Of a DNA stretch of 64,000 nt, positions 36,060-45,184 are shown in pieces; position 1 is the stretch's first letter, and each line of letters starts with the position of its first letter. The translations under genes and the position numbers were made by a program. The notes beneath the pieces are model-generated. The model was given only the letters and a program-made list of their open reading frames with translations, was not told where the DNA came from and ran no database searches. Source of the DNA: Aurantiochytrium sp. KH105 (lineage: Eukaryota; Sar; Bigyra; Thraustochytrida; Thraustochytriidae); assembly GCA_003116975.1 (NCBI GenBank), contig BGKB01000044.1, positions 508,940 to 572,939 on the forward strand, written 5' to 3'.

Positions 36060-37436
36060 CTAAAACTCTTGAGCAGGAGCCGGGATATGCGAGGCGCACG
36101 TAAAAGGCCCCGCATCGCTCGATGGAGCCTTGGCAATGGTGACAATGACAGCGGCAAGGCCTCCAACAAAGAGGACCGCAGCATAGAAGAAGATGAAGCC
36201 GTAGACGATTTGCTGTGATGTCGAAGTGCGAAGCTTGTTGAGACGGCGCGCGAAAATGGTACCGACGAGCGGAAAGACGTAGGCCAGGCAGACGGTGAGG
36301 CTACCGATGAGACTGACAATCTGGTCAAAGACTGGAATCGCGTTGGCAATGAGCAGCGTTGTCAAGACTATGCCCAGTGTAACGAGAAACCAATCAAAAG
36401 TACCACGAAAACTTGTCTTGTTGAGCGTGGAGGGCCGCAACTTGGCGTGCAGTAGACGGGCCAAGACCTGGCCCTGAATGAGAAAGCTCACAACAAAATG
36501 GACAAAGAGCATACCAGAGGCGATCCGAAAGTTCGCGTTGCGCGTCATGTAAAGCACTAAGAGATCATTGCCCGTCTTGCCCAAATGAGAATATCCAAAT
36601 CCGCCAATGCTAAAGTACGTGACGAGCTGCATCGGAACAGAGAGCGCAATTGAGCGCGTAAAGTTTGCCGGTGACCTCATTTCTGATAAAAATTGCAACG
36701 TGAGGTGCGTGTTCATGTAGGAAAACGAAAACTTGGAGAGAGAGTTGAAGACGTCCACCCATGAAAGGTCGGGCGGAACCACATGCGTCGAGGCAGACGA
36801 TGGACCCGGGTGCTGCAGAAAATCGAGCATGACGAGAATAACGGCCCCGTAAAAGGTCAATAGGTTGAACCACAAGAGCCATCGGAGCGACGCCAAATTG
36901 CGCAGCTGCATGAGAGGTAAAACTACGAGGCAGCCGACGACACCCCAAGAAAACCGACAGAGAGAAAGGACATCGAAAAACACGTACTGAAGCGTGTTGC
37001 TCATGAGCAAGACAAAGGCTGCATTCGTGAGGCCAAGGTAAAGGTGCTGCAAGAAGTCCACAAAGCTATTGTACAATGCGCTGGGCACGGCAAGCTTGGA
37101 AAGGAGCACGATGCCGTGTGCTTCGGGAACGAGTTTGCTTGCCTCGAAGAGCTGCATCGCACAATATGCATTCAGAATGCAACAGGCGACGGCAAAGACG
37201 CTGGCCATGGCCCAGCCGAGCCCAGCGAACGCTGATGACATTGACAAGACGCCAGCGCCGATGGTCGACCCTAGTTGCAGCCACGACACGAGCACCCACG
37301 AGGCATGTCTGGGCGGGCCTGCAGGGACGTGCTCGTAATCATCTGGCGTTTCGCAAGATCTGCTCGCGAGAAGCGGAGTTGCGGAAGAGGGCTCCAGCGT
37401 CGTTGTCGTCGACGTCGTCGTCGTCGTCGCTGCCAT
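36060..37436 (-). CDS. Amino acid/auxin permease (AAAP) family transporter
   Basis: 458 residues with 11 hydrophobic segments. The first span after a Thr-rich, GTC-repeat-encoded N-terminus is WVLVSWLQLGSTIGAGVLSMSSAFAGLGW, the AAAP/SLC32-36-38 signature (GxGIL..P-like kink). MSNTLQYVFFD, a charged loop, and FASFLIQGQVLARL-type later helices fit Aa_trans proteins. Members move amino acids with H+ or Na+ across the plasma membrane or vacuole/lysosome. Substrate cannot be read from sequence. The C-terminus lies in a hydrophobic segment followed by a short tail. Confidence 0.9.
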   Translation of the reverse strand: MAATTTTTSTTTTLEPSSATPLLASRSCETPDDYEHVPAGPPRHASWVLVSWLQLGSTIGAGVLSMSSAFAGLGWAMASVFAVACCILNAYCAMQLFEASKLVPEAHGIVLLSKLAVPSALYNSFVDFLQHLYLGLTNAAFVLLMSNTLQYVFFDVLSLCRFSWGVVGCLVVLPLMQLRNLASLRWLLWFNLLTFYGAVILVMLDFLQHPGPSSASTHVVPPDLSWVDVFNSLSKFSFSYMNTHLTLQFLSEMRSPANFTRSIALSVPMQLVTYFSIGGFGYSHLGKTGNDLLVLYMTRNANFRIASGMLFVHFVVSFLIQGQVLARLLHAKLRPSTLNKTSFRGTFDWFLVTLGIVLTTLLIANAIPVFDQIVSLIGSLTVCLAYVFPLVGTIFARRLNKLRTSTSQQIVYGFIFFYAAVLFVGGLAAVIVTIAKAPSSDAGPFTCASHIPAPAQEF

Positions 37437-38582
37437 CTCTGCTCACGTCCAAGAGAATCTCCGAAAGAATCACCACAAACACGCACTCACCCAGAGACAC
37501 GAGCTTGCGCGCGTGCGTGCGCACTGGTCTAGCGTCTTCGTCGGCGACTTGCACCGTCCCTCGTTTCCTTTTCTTTGCTGACTTCCGCGGCGGAGACACG
37601 AGCTTTGGGGCGGCCGGCTTCTCGGCGTCTCCCAGTCCGAGACGTCACGTGCAGCAGAAAGAAACTGCGCACCGCGGGCACAGACCCACCACGATTGCGG
37701 TCTGACCACGAGCCCGTTCGCAGTCTCCGCGCACGCGCGCGTGCTTGGCCTGCACGACAACCTTGGCGGCCGCGGCGCGCGCAGCCTCGGAGCGCGCGTC
37801 CGCCGAGGCTCTCGCAGGTTCTGTCTTTGGAGTCGCCAGAAGATGAAGATGAGCGAGAGTCCATACATACTATATACATACCTCAGCGGCTCGAGGACTG
37901 GCGGCGAAGTGACCGGTGGGCGTCTTTTCGCAAGCTCTTGTCTTTCCATTGAAGAGTGAGTCCGAGAGCACATCATGCTGCTGGGTCACGAGCTCGTTGC
38001 GGTGGCGTGATGTGATTGTTTGTCCTGGGCTTCCTGGTCTTGTTGTCGTCTGCGTCGCGATGCGAGCGGCGTGGCCGGCCAGGAAGAGAGAGTCAAACCT
38101 ACACGGGTGATGATCCTGCGTGGCAGGACAGGCCAAAAAAAACCAGTGCTGATGAACAGTCCGGAACCGAGAGCTTTGGCAGTGCCGGGCAGACTTTGTC
38201 GATGTTGGGAACCTTGCTCGGAGCCAGGGTGCTGAGATGTTCTGTCGTGGCAAGGAGGTCCCAATGATGATGTTGACGATGGTCATCGCAGAACGCAAGG
38301 TAACCAGGATCCTCAGGAGGGAGAGAGAGTCCGACCACGCACACCAGTTGCAGGGAGCAATGGTGGCTGCGGCGCTGCGACGAGAATGCATCACCGGCGG
38401 ATCGGAAACGCTTCGGCCACTCGCAGTCAAACATTATCTCATCTACTATGTGTACTATGTGGAGTGAGGCCCAGAGCTTTGGAAATGCAAGTCGGCAAAC
38501 CAAGATCGCTCCAGAAGGAAAGGCTTGCGGCGAGCACGGTGGACGCGGCTGGGCTGCGGAAGCGAGCAGAGGACGGGCGACG
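37437..38582. other. Divergent spacer AAAP / unknown polyQ gene
   Basis: 1.1 kb. Several short frames, none coherent. AT rises at 37860-37880. Probably the promoters of the two divergent genes. Confidence 0.45.
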
Positions 38583-39659
38583 ATGTTTCGCGTGGCACAC
38601 GCGCAGGCCGAGGGCGGCTCGGCGTCGGGCGGCAGCCTCGGCGGCAGCGGCAGCGGACATGGTGCAGATGGCGGCGCCGGCGGCGAAGCGCAGGTGCTCC
38701 GGGACGACCGGCAAACTCTGCTCAACATCCTCGAGGTGGTGCGCGCGCTCAATCGCGCAGAGAGGACGGGAGAGAACAAGATGAGCGAAGAAGACGTGCG
38801 CTTCGTGCAAAAGGCCAATGAACAAATTACCAGATACGGATTCTTTGGCGGTCTCGTGGGCGGTGGGTCCACCCTCTTCATCTTGCGAAATGCGAACAAG
38901 GTCTTTCGCTTTACGGCGGCGATTGGCTCGTGGGTGATCACTTCTGCCGTAGGGCGTTTTGCCGCGGTGGATAACTCGCTGGATCAAATCTTCAATGGAC
39001 TTCCCGCAGAGTCGCAGCTCCGCCAGGCGGCACGAAAGGTGGTAGCCATGTACGCCGAAGAAGATGGGTACTTTGCCAAGCGGTATGGCTTGAACGTTCT
39101 CGAGGCGGACGCTGAGACCGAGCTCGGACTCAACACTTGGCACAATGACCGTGACAAGTTTGAGACGCAGACGCGCCCCAATCCTAGCGCTTCGCAATCG
39201 AAGTCCAGCGAAAACATGGAGGATGGCGACGCCTCCGAGCAGGAGATCTTCGACATGCATGCATACTTTGACAATGACGGCAGTAGCAATTCCAGCAGCG
39301 CCAACAATCAGAGCAGCAGCATGCTAAGCAAAAGTGGCGCAAGTAGTAGCGCGCAGGGAGCAAATGACTCTTGGTCGCGTGAGACCTCGCAGCAGGCTCC
39401 GCAGCAGCAGCAGCAGCAGCAGCAGCAACGGCAGCAATATCAGCAGTCGGTTCACGACGATCCATTTTCTCATGGGTCGCCATACCCTCATCTTGGTCCG
39501 AACGACGCAAACAGTCGCGGGGGAGCCGCTGCTTTGCGCATGTACAGTGAAGATTTTGAGGATGCAATGATCATGGAACAACAGCAGCAACAAGCACAGC
39601 AGGGACACGACAGGACTTGGGAGGATGTACGAAAGGAGTATTATTCGCACCACAAGTAA
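38583..39659 (+). CDS. Unknown protein with polyQ C-terminal region
   Basis: 358 residues from the ATG at 38583 (the longer in-frame extension upstream is less protein-like). A Gly/Ser-rich N-terminus is followed by a helical region (about 50-190): LRDDRQTLLNILEVVRALNRAE, RFVQKANEQITRYGFFGGLVGGGSTLFILRNANKVFRFTAAIGSWVITSAVGRFAAVD, with one or two amphipathic or membrane-associating helices (GFFGGLVGGGSTLFI, FTAAIGSWVITSAVG), then LPAESQLRQAARKVVAMYAEED. The last 150 residues are disordered, Ser/Gln-rich with a CAG-encoded tract. The glycine-rich paired hydrophobic helices could be a mitochondrial or peroxisomal inner-membrane module, but no family is recognised. Confidence 0.78.
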   Translation: MFRVAHAQAEGGSASGGSLGGSGSGHGADGGAGGEAQVLRDDRQTLLNILEVVRALNRAERTGENKMSEEDVRFVQKANEQITRYGFFGGLVGGGSTLFILRNANKVFRFTAAIGSWVITSAVGRFAAVDNSLDQIFNGLPAESQLRQAARKVVAMYAEEDGYFAKRYGLNVLEADAETELGLNTWHNDRDKFETQTRPNPSASQSKSSENMEDGDASEQEIFDMHAYFDNDGSSNSSSANNQSSSMLSKSGASSSAQGANDSWSRETSQQAPQQQQQQQQQRQQYQQSVHDDPFSHGSPYPHLGPNDANSRGGAAALRMYSEDFEDAMIMEQQQQQAQQGHDRTWEDVRKEYYSHHK

Positions 39660-39836
39660 GTAGGTAGCCAGCTTCCTCGTGAAGTCTTAGGAATGGAAAT
39701 TGCCCACGCGTCAAGGCGAGCTAGCATCGCTGGTCAATTTAATCTTTTCTACTCTCCATTTATTTTTTTCTTAAAAGTTCGGAGAAGCAGTGCTTACAAG
39801 ACTCGGGCTATAGACAACCTTATACTGTCAAAATCA

Positions 39837-41270
39837 TTACCATACATAGGAGTTTGAGTTGCTGCCATTGTCGACCTGGCCCTTTTTCATGAACCATCGC
39901 TCATCGTGCCAAGCTACGCCCGGCTTGCTCCATTCAAAGGTTGTAAGACGTCCATCGACGTGCACACTTGCCGTATGCCGAATTGTGCTGGGGACGTCGA
40001 GCATCTTGAGCCCGCGCGATGAAAGTGTTTGGGGCAAGTTGCGACGCATAATCGTGATATGCTTTGTAAAGGTCGAGGTGCTCGTGCCAATGAAGGTTGC
40101 GGCATGCGTACATATCAATTGCTCCAGAGCAGCAGCCACTGATCCAAAAAGTTGCGGATGAGCGAAAGCAGCCTTGAGTTGGTCGAGCGCTTCCTTAACC
40201 TGCGGATACTCGCCAGAGAAGAGATCAGGAGAGAAAATCTTGCGGCCCGTGCGCTTCATGAGAGGCGCAAGAAAGGTATGCGAGGGTTTGGCCACGGTTG
40301 CGACAAACAAAGGATCGGCCTCGTCCACGTGGACCTTTTGCAAAGCTTGCGCGAAAGCTTCAGCGCTATGCATCTGGGTTTTCATCATATTCGCGACGTC
40401 ACCAAGACGAACATGCACAGCGCTAAAAATCTCGCCCTCAAAGACTTCCGCGTGCACGAGTGAGGCTATTTCTTGCAGCGCTGGCGCGTATCGTACGCTC
40501 GACCACATGGAATATCGCAGCCAGTGATAGCTAAAGAACCTGCCCTTGGAAAAGACAACATGTGCTGCGTCGGCGTTTTTCAAGAGCTGCATGTGTGCTC
40601 TCGCGCGAAGAACATTGGGTGTAAGTAGCGGACTTTGAATATCTACAGTCTCGACTTTGTTTGGATCCAGAGACGCAATAAAGTCCACGAGCTTTACGTC
40701 TATTGGCACGAGGTCAATGCCGAGTGTGTTTACCATGGCAGGGAAATCAAAGAGGCGGTCCGCGGCCAGCAGCGAGCTTGCATCTGCTGCAAGGTACCTG
40801 AATGCCAAGTTCAGATGACCGGAGGCCATGGGCACAATGAGTTCACGGCCAAGACTTTGTGCAATAAAGAGCGCGCTCGCCAAACATATGACCTGGTTTC
40901 CGAGTCCTCCGGACGGCGTGTAGACATAGTACTTTTTGGTGGAATCGAGCGCACCATACTTTGCATCCGTCGTTCGCGGCATAACTTCGTCAAGGGAGGG
41001 TCGACGATCTCCGAGGTCTTGAGCAGCACTCTTGCTAGAGTCGTCCTTGTCTTCTGGTGAACCAAGCCAGTCATACTGGTACGCCGTGCCCTCTTGGTCA
41101 CCCTGGCCCAGAGCGTTCGAATGTCGAAAGCAATCTACGCACTCTATGCTCTCATTTACGTTTGCAGAGAATTGAAGCAGGGAGGCTGACTTGTGCAGCG
41201 TCAGGATTACGGTCAGCACCGAAAATACAAGGGGCACAGAGTACCTTGCTGCGCGAGTTCGCCAGTTCAT
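39837..41270 (-). CDS. GDP-fucose protein O-fucosyltransferase-like, type II membrane protein
   Basis: 477 residues. One signal-anchor span (about 10-29) gives a Golgi-type type II topology, followed by a stem rich in Asp/Ser. The catalytic domain shows YVYTPSGGLGNQVICLASALFIAQSLGREL (donor-site GGLGNQ-like loop), FSAVHVRLGDV (the HxRxGD motif of O-fucosyltransferases, GT65/GT68/GT106-like), and THAATFIGTSTSTFTKHI near the C-terminus. These enzymes transfer fucose, and in plants rhamnose, to Ser/Thr or to polysaccharides. The acceptor is unknown. A TTGC repeat lies just outside the start codon. Confidence 0.85.
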   Translation of the reverse strand: MNWRTRAARYSVPLVFSVLTVILTLHKSASLLQFSANVNESIECVDCFRHSNALGQGDQEGTAYQYDWLGSPEDKDDSSKSAAQDLGDRRPSLDEVMPRTTDAKYGALDSTKKYYVYTPSGGLGNQVICLASALFIAQSLGRELIVPMASGHLNLAFRYLAADASSLLAADRLFDFPAMVNTLGIDLVPIDVKLVDFIASLDPNKVETVDIQSPLLTPNVLRARAHMQLLKNADAAHVVFSKGRFFSYHWLRYSMWSSVRYAPALQEIASLVHAEVFEGEIFSAVHVRLGDVANMMKTQMHSAEAFAQALQKVHVDEADPLFVATVAKPSHTFLAPLMKRTGRKIFSPDLFSGEYPQVKEALDQLKAAFAHPQLFGSVAAALEQLICTHAATFIGTSTSTFTKHITIMRRNLPQTLSSRGLKMLDVPSTIRHTASVHVDGRLTTFEWSKPGVAWHDERWFMKKGQVDNGSNSNSYVW

Positions 41271-41302
41271 GGTCCCACTTCACCTTCTGGAACTCGGTGA
41301 AA

Positions 41303-41315
41303 TTTGCTTGCTTGT

Positions 41316-41354
<39 letters not shown>
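41303..41354. repeat. (TTGC)n microsatellite
   Basis: About 12 TTGC units, sense AAGC for the fucosyltransferase-like gene whose ATG is 33 bp away. Confidence 0.92.
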
Positions 41355-42578
41355 GCTGTCTCGCCCGCTTCAGCCATACGGTCAGCCTGCCAGCGCTCCA
41401 GCCGGCAAGCAAGCGCTACCTTGGATCTGCACGACCTGTCGCACGTAGGTCTCGCGCGGGCTTCTTCTGCACTCCCAACGTTTAGCACACTGCTCGTCTC
41501 CCGGCCGATGGATCTTTCCAAGCTTTCTGCTACTAATCGATCGCCAACCAGTCGACTCGACTCTGGCCCACCGGCGCTTGCAGAGCTGGTCGTCTGCTTG
41601 CTCGTCTCGCCGGCTGTTTCCCTTTCTCGCAAAGCCTTTCAGCAGCCCTGGGGTCAAGGGGTCGGCTTGTCTGGGACGTCGCGACAGTGAATGTGGTCCA
41701 CGTCCGAACGGCTCGCCACTGTGCACCTCCTCCTCCTCCTCGACAGGCCCTCGGCGCTCTCTTCCACGCGGGCGCGCAGCCGGGGCGACACCGCACGACC
41801 CGGCACGGCCCGACACGACACGACACGACCCGACACGAGACGAGACGAGGCGCCCGCGGCCTCCCCCTCGCGCGGAGTCTCTTTCTCGCGCCGTTGCGGA
41901 CTTGCGCGTGCTGCCCTGCTTGCCCCGCTTGCACGCACACCGCGGCCCCGCTGCCTGCACTGCCTGCCTGCTTGCGCCACGATATCGCCGCCGCGCTGCT
42001 CGGGCCCGGCAGCCAGCCAGGCAAGCCGGCGCCACGCGGGGCGGCGCGGGGCGGCGCAGACCGCGTCTCGCGCGGCCGCGCGAGGGCTGCGGCAGAGGCG
42101 GGCGAGCCAGCCAGCAAGCAAGCAAGCAAACAAGCAAGCAGAAGAAGCGCGGCGCGGAGCTCGCGAGATCGAGGAGCGCGCGTGTCCCCGGGTCCGGTGC
42201 GGGCCGCGCGGGGCGTCCAGAATGCAGAAGAGCAGGGGTTTCGGGGCGGGGCGCGCGCAGCGGACCCGGCGGCGGCGCGGGGGCTCGCGGCGACCATTCC
42301 TGCCGCAGAGCCGCAGACGAGGAAACAGAGAAACAGAGAAACAATCGCACGATCAGATCAGAGAAAGCAAGCATCAGACCTCGAACCACCGCGAGCGAGC
42401 GACCCGCGCTCGATCGATCGACGCGCGAGGAGGCGGTCCGCGGTCGCGCTTCACGTGCGTGCGCGCGTGCTCGCCCGCCCGCCCGCCCGCTTGCCCGCGG
42501 CCCCGCGCGCGAGGTCGGTCGCCGCGGCGTCGGCGGTTGAGGTGCAGTGCAGTTGGTGGCGGCGACGCGCCCGGAGAA

Positions 42579-42582
<4 letters not shown>

Positions 42583-42636
<54 letters not shown>
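42583..42636 (+). repeat. (CAG)18 tract in GMP synthase leader
   Basis: Eighteen CAG units ending 9 bp before the ATG at 42646 and in frame with the coding sequence, but with no upstream ATG (only GTG). Confidence 0.95.
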
Positions 42637-42638
<2 letters not shown>

Positions 42639-42645
42639 CGCGAAG

Positions 42646-44340
42646 ATGGACGCGGACAAGGCCGGCGCGACGCGCGAGGAGGAGAGCGCGCGCGTGAGCG
42701 AGGCCGTGAAGCAGGCGCGCGCCCTCGCGGGCCAGCTGACGAGCGACCGCAAGCAGATCGCGATCCTGGACTTCGGCAGCCAGTTTAGCCATTTGATAGC
42801 GAGGCGGATTCGGGAGCAGCACGTGTTCTGCGAGCTGTACAGCTGCCTGGTGGATGTCGAGGTGCTCAAGAGCGCGCACGTGATTGGCGTCGTGCTCTCG
42901 GGCGGACCTGCATCCGTGTACGATGAGGGCTCCCCCCACGTGGCCGACGGCTTCTGGGACTGGGTCGAGAGCGAGAAGATCCCCGTGCTGGGCGTGTGCT
43001 ACGGCCTCCAGGAGATGGTCAACCACTACGGCGGCAAGGTGGAGGCCTCGGCGAAGCGCGAGTACGGCAAGTCCATCGTGCACCGGACCGGAGGCCACGG
43101 CGAGAAGCGCGGCGACCTCTTTTTTGAGATCCCCGACGAGGACGACGTGGTGTGGATGAGCCACGGAGACAAGGTCACCGAGCTGCCCCCGGGATTCAAG
43201 AGCATTGCCCACACGGACAACTGCCCCGAGACGGCCATTGCCGGTCCCGAGGACGGCGTGCCTCTGTACGGCATCCAGTTCCACCCGGAAGTGACCCACA
43301 CCAAGCACGGCGCGAAGCTGATCAAGAACTTTGCCGTCGACATTTGCGGCGCCCCCACGGACTGGGACATGAAGGACATTGCCGAGGAGTTCATCCGCGA
43401 GGTCCGCGAAAAGGTCGGTCCTGACGGCCATGTGATTGGCGCCGTTTCGGGCGGCGTGGACTCGTCGGTGGGCGCTGTTCTCCTGCACCGCGCGATTGGC
43501 GACCGTTTCCATGCCATTCTGGTGGACAACGGCTGCCTGCGCCTGAACGAGGCGGAGCGCGTGCTGGACCGTCTGCGCAACCGCGAGGGTATCGACCTGC
43601 ATCTTGTCGACGCCTCGGACCGCTTTTTGGCTGCGCTCAAGGGCGTTGAGGATCCGGAGGTGAAGCGCAAGACGATCGGTGCGCTCTTCATCGACGTCTT
43701 CCAGGAGGAGGCGGAGCGTATCAAGAAGGAGGTGCCGGAGGGGCACACAGTGGACTTTTTGCTGCAGGGCACTCTTTACCCTGATGTGATTGAGTCCATC
43801 AGCTACAAGGGCCCAAGCGCCACGATCAAGTCGCACCACAACGTCGGCGGTCTCCCGGAGAAGATGAGTCTCAAGCTCATTGAGCCTCTTCGCGAGCTGT
43901 TCAAGGATGAGGTGCGTTCTCTAGGCCTTGCGCTGGGCCTCGAGCACGAGTCTGTGTTCCGGCACCCGTTTCCCGGCCCGGGTCTTGCGATTCGTATCCT
44001 CGGCGAGGTAAACAAGGAGAGCTGCGACAAACTGCGTCTTGCGGACGACATTGCCATTTCTGAGATTCGCAAGGCTGGCATCTACGACGACATTGCGCAG
44101 GCCTTTGTGGTGCTGCTCCCGGTCAAGTCTGTCGGCGTGATGGGCGACGGCCGTACGTACGAGAACGTGGTTGCTCTGCGCTGCGTCAACTCGAGCGACT
44201 TTATGACGGCCAACTGGTACTTTATGGACCACGAGACGCTGGGCCGGATCTCGAACCGCATCATCAACGAGGTCCCTGGCATCAACCGTGTCTGCTACGA
44301 CATTTCGTCCAAGCCCCCAGCCACGATTGAGTGGCTCTAA
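42646..44340 (+). CDS. guaA: GMP synthase (glutamine-hydrolysing)
   Basis: 564 residues. The N-terminal class I glutamine amidotransferase has ILDFGSQFSHLIARRIRE, GVVLSGGPASVYDE, the nucleophile in GVCYGLQE (C118), and the HPEVTH His-Glu pair (H213, E215). The ATP pyrophosphatase domain has the P-loop SGGVDSSVGA (about 268-277), ILVDNGCLRLNE, LLQGTLYPDVIES, IKSHHNVGG, LGLEHESVFRHPFPGPGLAIRI and the C-terminal dimerisation domain with RTYENVVALR...CYDISSKPPATIEW. It converts XMP plus glutamine and ATP to GMP in the cytosol. The ATG at 42646 directly follows an 18-unit CAG tract. Confidence 0.97.
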   Translation: MDADKAGATREEESARVSEAVKQARALAGQLTSDRKQIAILDFGSQFSHLIARRIREQHVFCELYSCLVDVEVLKSAHVIGVVLSGGPASVYDEGSPHVADGFWDWVESEKIPVLGVCYGLQEMVNHYGGKVEASAKREYGKSIVHRTGGHGEKRGDLFFEIPDEDDVVWMSHGDKVTELPPGFKSIAHTDNCPETAIAGPEDGVPLYGIQFHPEVTHTKHGAKLIKNFAVDICGAPTDWDMKDIAEEFIREVREKVGPDGHVIGAVSGGVDSSVGAVLLHRAIGDRFHAILVDNGCLRLNEAERVLDRLRNREGIDLHLVDASDRFLAALKGVEDPEVKRKTIGALFIDVFQEEAERIKKEVPEGHTVDFLLQGTLYPDVIESISYKGPSATIKSHHNVGGLPEKMSLKLIEPLRELFKDEVRSLGLALGLEHESVFRHPFPGPGLAIRILGEVNKESCDKLRLADDIAISEIRKAGIYDDIAQAFVVLLPVKSVGVMGDGRTYENVVALRCVNSSDFMTANWYFMDHETLGRISNRIINEVPGINRVCYDISSKPPATIEWL

Positions 44341-44703
44341 TTGCCTTTGGGTGGTCAGTGCTACATGACATGTTGCCCAAGGCATGACATGATATGATAC
44401 GGTTTTTTGACATTCCCTGGCACGCTTGCGCTGCGATTTTCCCATGTAAAAGCCGGAGTTAAAACAGAGAGTTTGGGTGTCTCGGACACCCTGTTTTTTG
44501 ACTGCGTTATCCTCTTGCTTGCTTGCTTGCTTGCTTGATCTTGAAAGCCCTTATGGCGAGGCAACGTTTCGTGGAGAACGCAGAACTCTCTTTCAAGTCA
44601 TCAATGAGCTTGAGCTTGAAGAATTTATGAACAGAAGACGGGACTTTCTTTGGGTGTCTCCTGCGCCCTGTTGTTTTTGTCTTTGTTTTGTTGCATTGTC
44701 CGA

Positions 44704-44740
<37 letters not shown>

Positions 44741-45184
44741 ATTGAAAGCTCTCGTGGCAAGTCAACGTCTTTGTGGAAAACACAAAGCTCAATTTGGAGC
44801 TTGAGCTTGAACTTGATGGTTGAAGAAAGGGGACATGGTGATTGATGGAAAGAGACAGATGATTTCGCTTTAGAATTCGAGGTCATGTACGTATACACTT
44901 ACAGCAGGGCATCTAGCTTGTTGTGCTTTCTATGGGACTTGGCAAGTGGCCGGCCATCAAGAGATGAGAGGGCCTTGGGAGCACGCAGCGGTGCGGGTCA
45001 GGAAAGTATTGTAATGTGTGCAGGGGTCGAATACTTGCCTAGCAACCAGCCAGCCAACCAGTAAATCGGCAAGATGGCGAGCAGGGCAAGCTTGTGTCGA
45101 AGATTTGCTAGTCTTTTGCGACTCGGATCATGGGTGGCAGGTAGGAGACGCCGCAAAGCGCTTCGACTTGCCTTTTGCCCGAGC
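44341..45184. other. Convergent spacer containing an imperfect 177-200 bp duplication
   Basis: 840 bp between two 3' ends. It holds two related units each with a TTGC array (44474-44630 and 44651-44825). No gene. Confidence 0.55.
44474..44825 (+). repeat. Imperfect direct repeat, two units each with (TTGC)n
   Basis: Landmarks recur in order: TGGGTGTCTC at 44474 and 44651, CCCTGTT, a TTGC array, TTGAAAGC at 44541 and 44742, a TGGC-AG-CAACGT block, and GAGCTTGAGCTTGAA at 44606 and 44797. The offset grows from 177 to about 200 bp because the TTGC array is longer in the second unit. Confidence 0.78.

Larger units (their letters stand above)
41271..42645. other. Divergent promoter region, fucosyltransferase-like / GMP synthase
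   Basis: 1.4 kb, very GC-rich, with arrays of TTGC (41303-41354), AAGC (42113-42138), GACAC-type repeats (41810-41850), and the CAG tract just before the GMP synthase ATG. Long frames on both strands (some over 300 codons) are Arg/Ala/Pro-rich shadows of each other and I reject them as genes. Confidence 0.5.

Noticed and set aside
41382-42869. 495-codon minus-strand frame with a poly-Cys stretch
   Set aside because: Poly-Cys is the complement of the CAG tract; it also overlaps the GMP synthase start.
42451-43839. 462-codon minus-strand frame
   Set aside because: Antisense to the well-supported GMP synthase.
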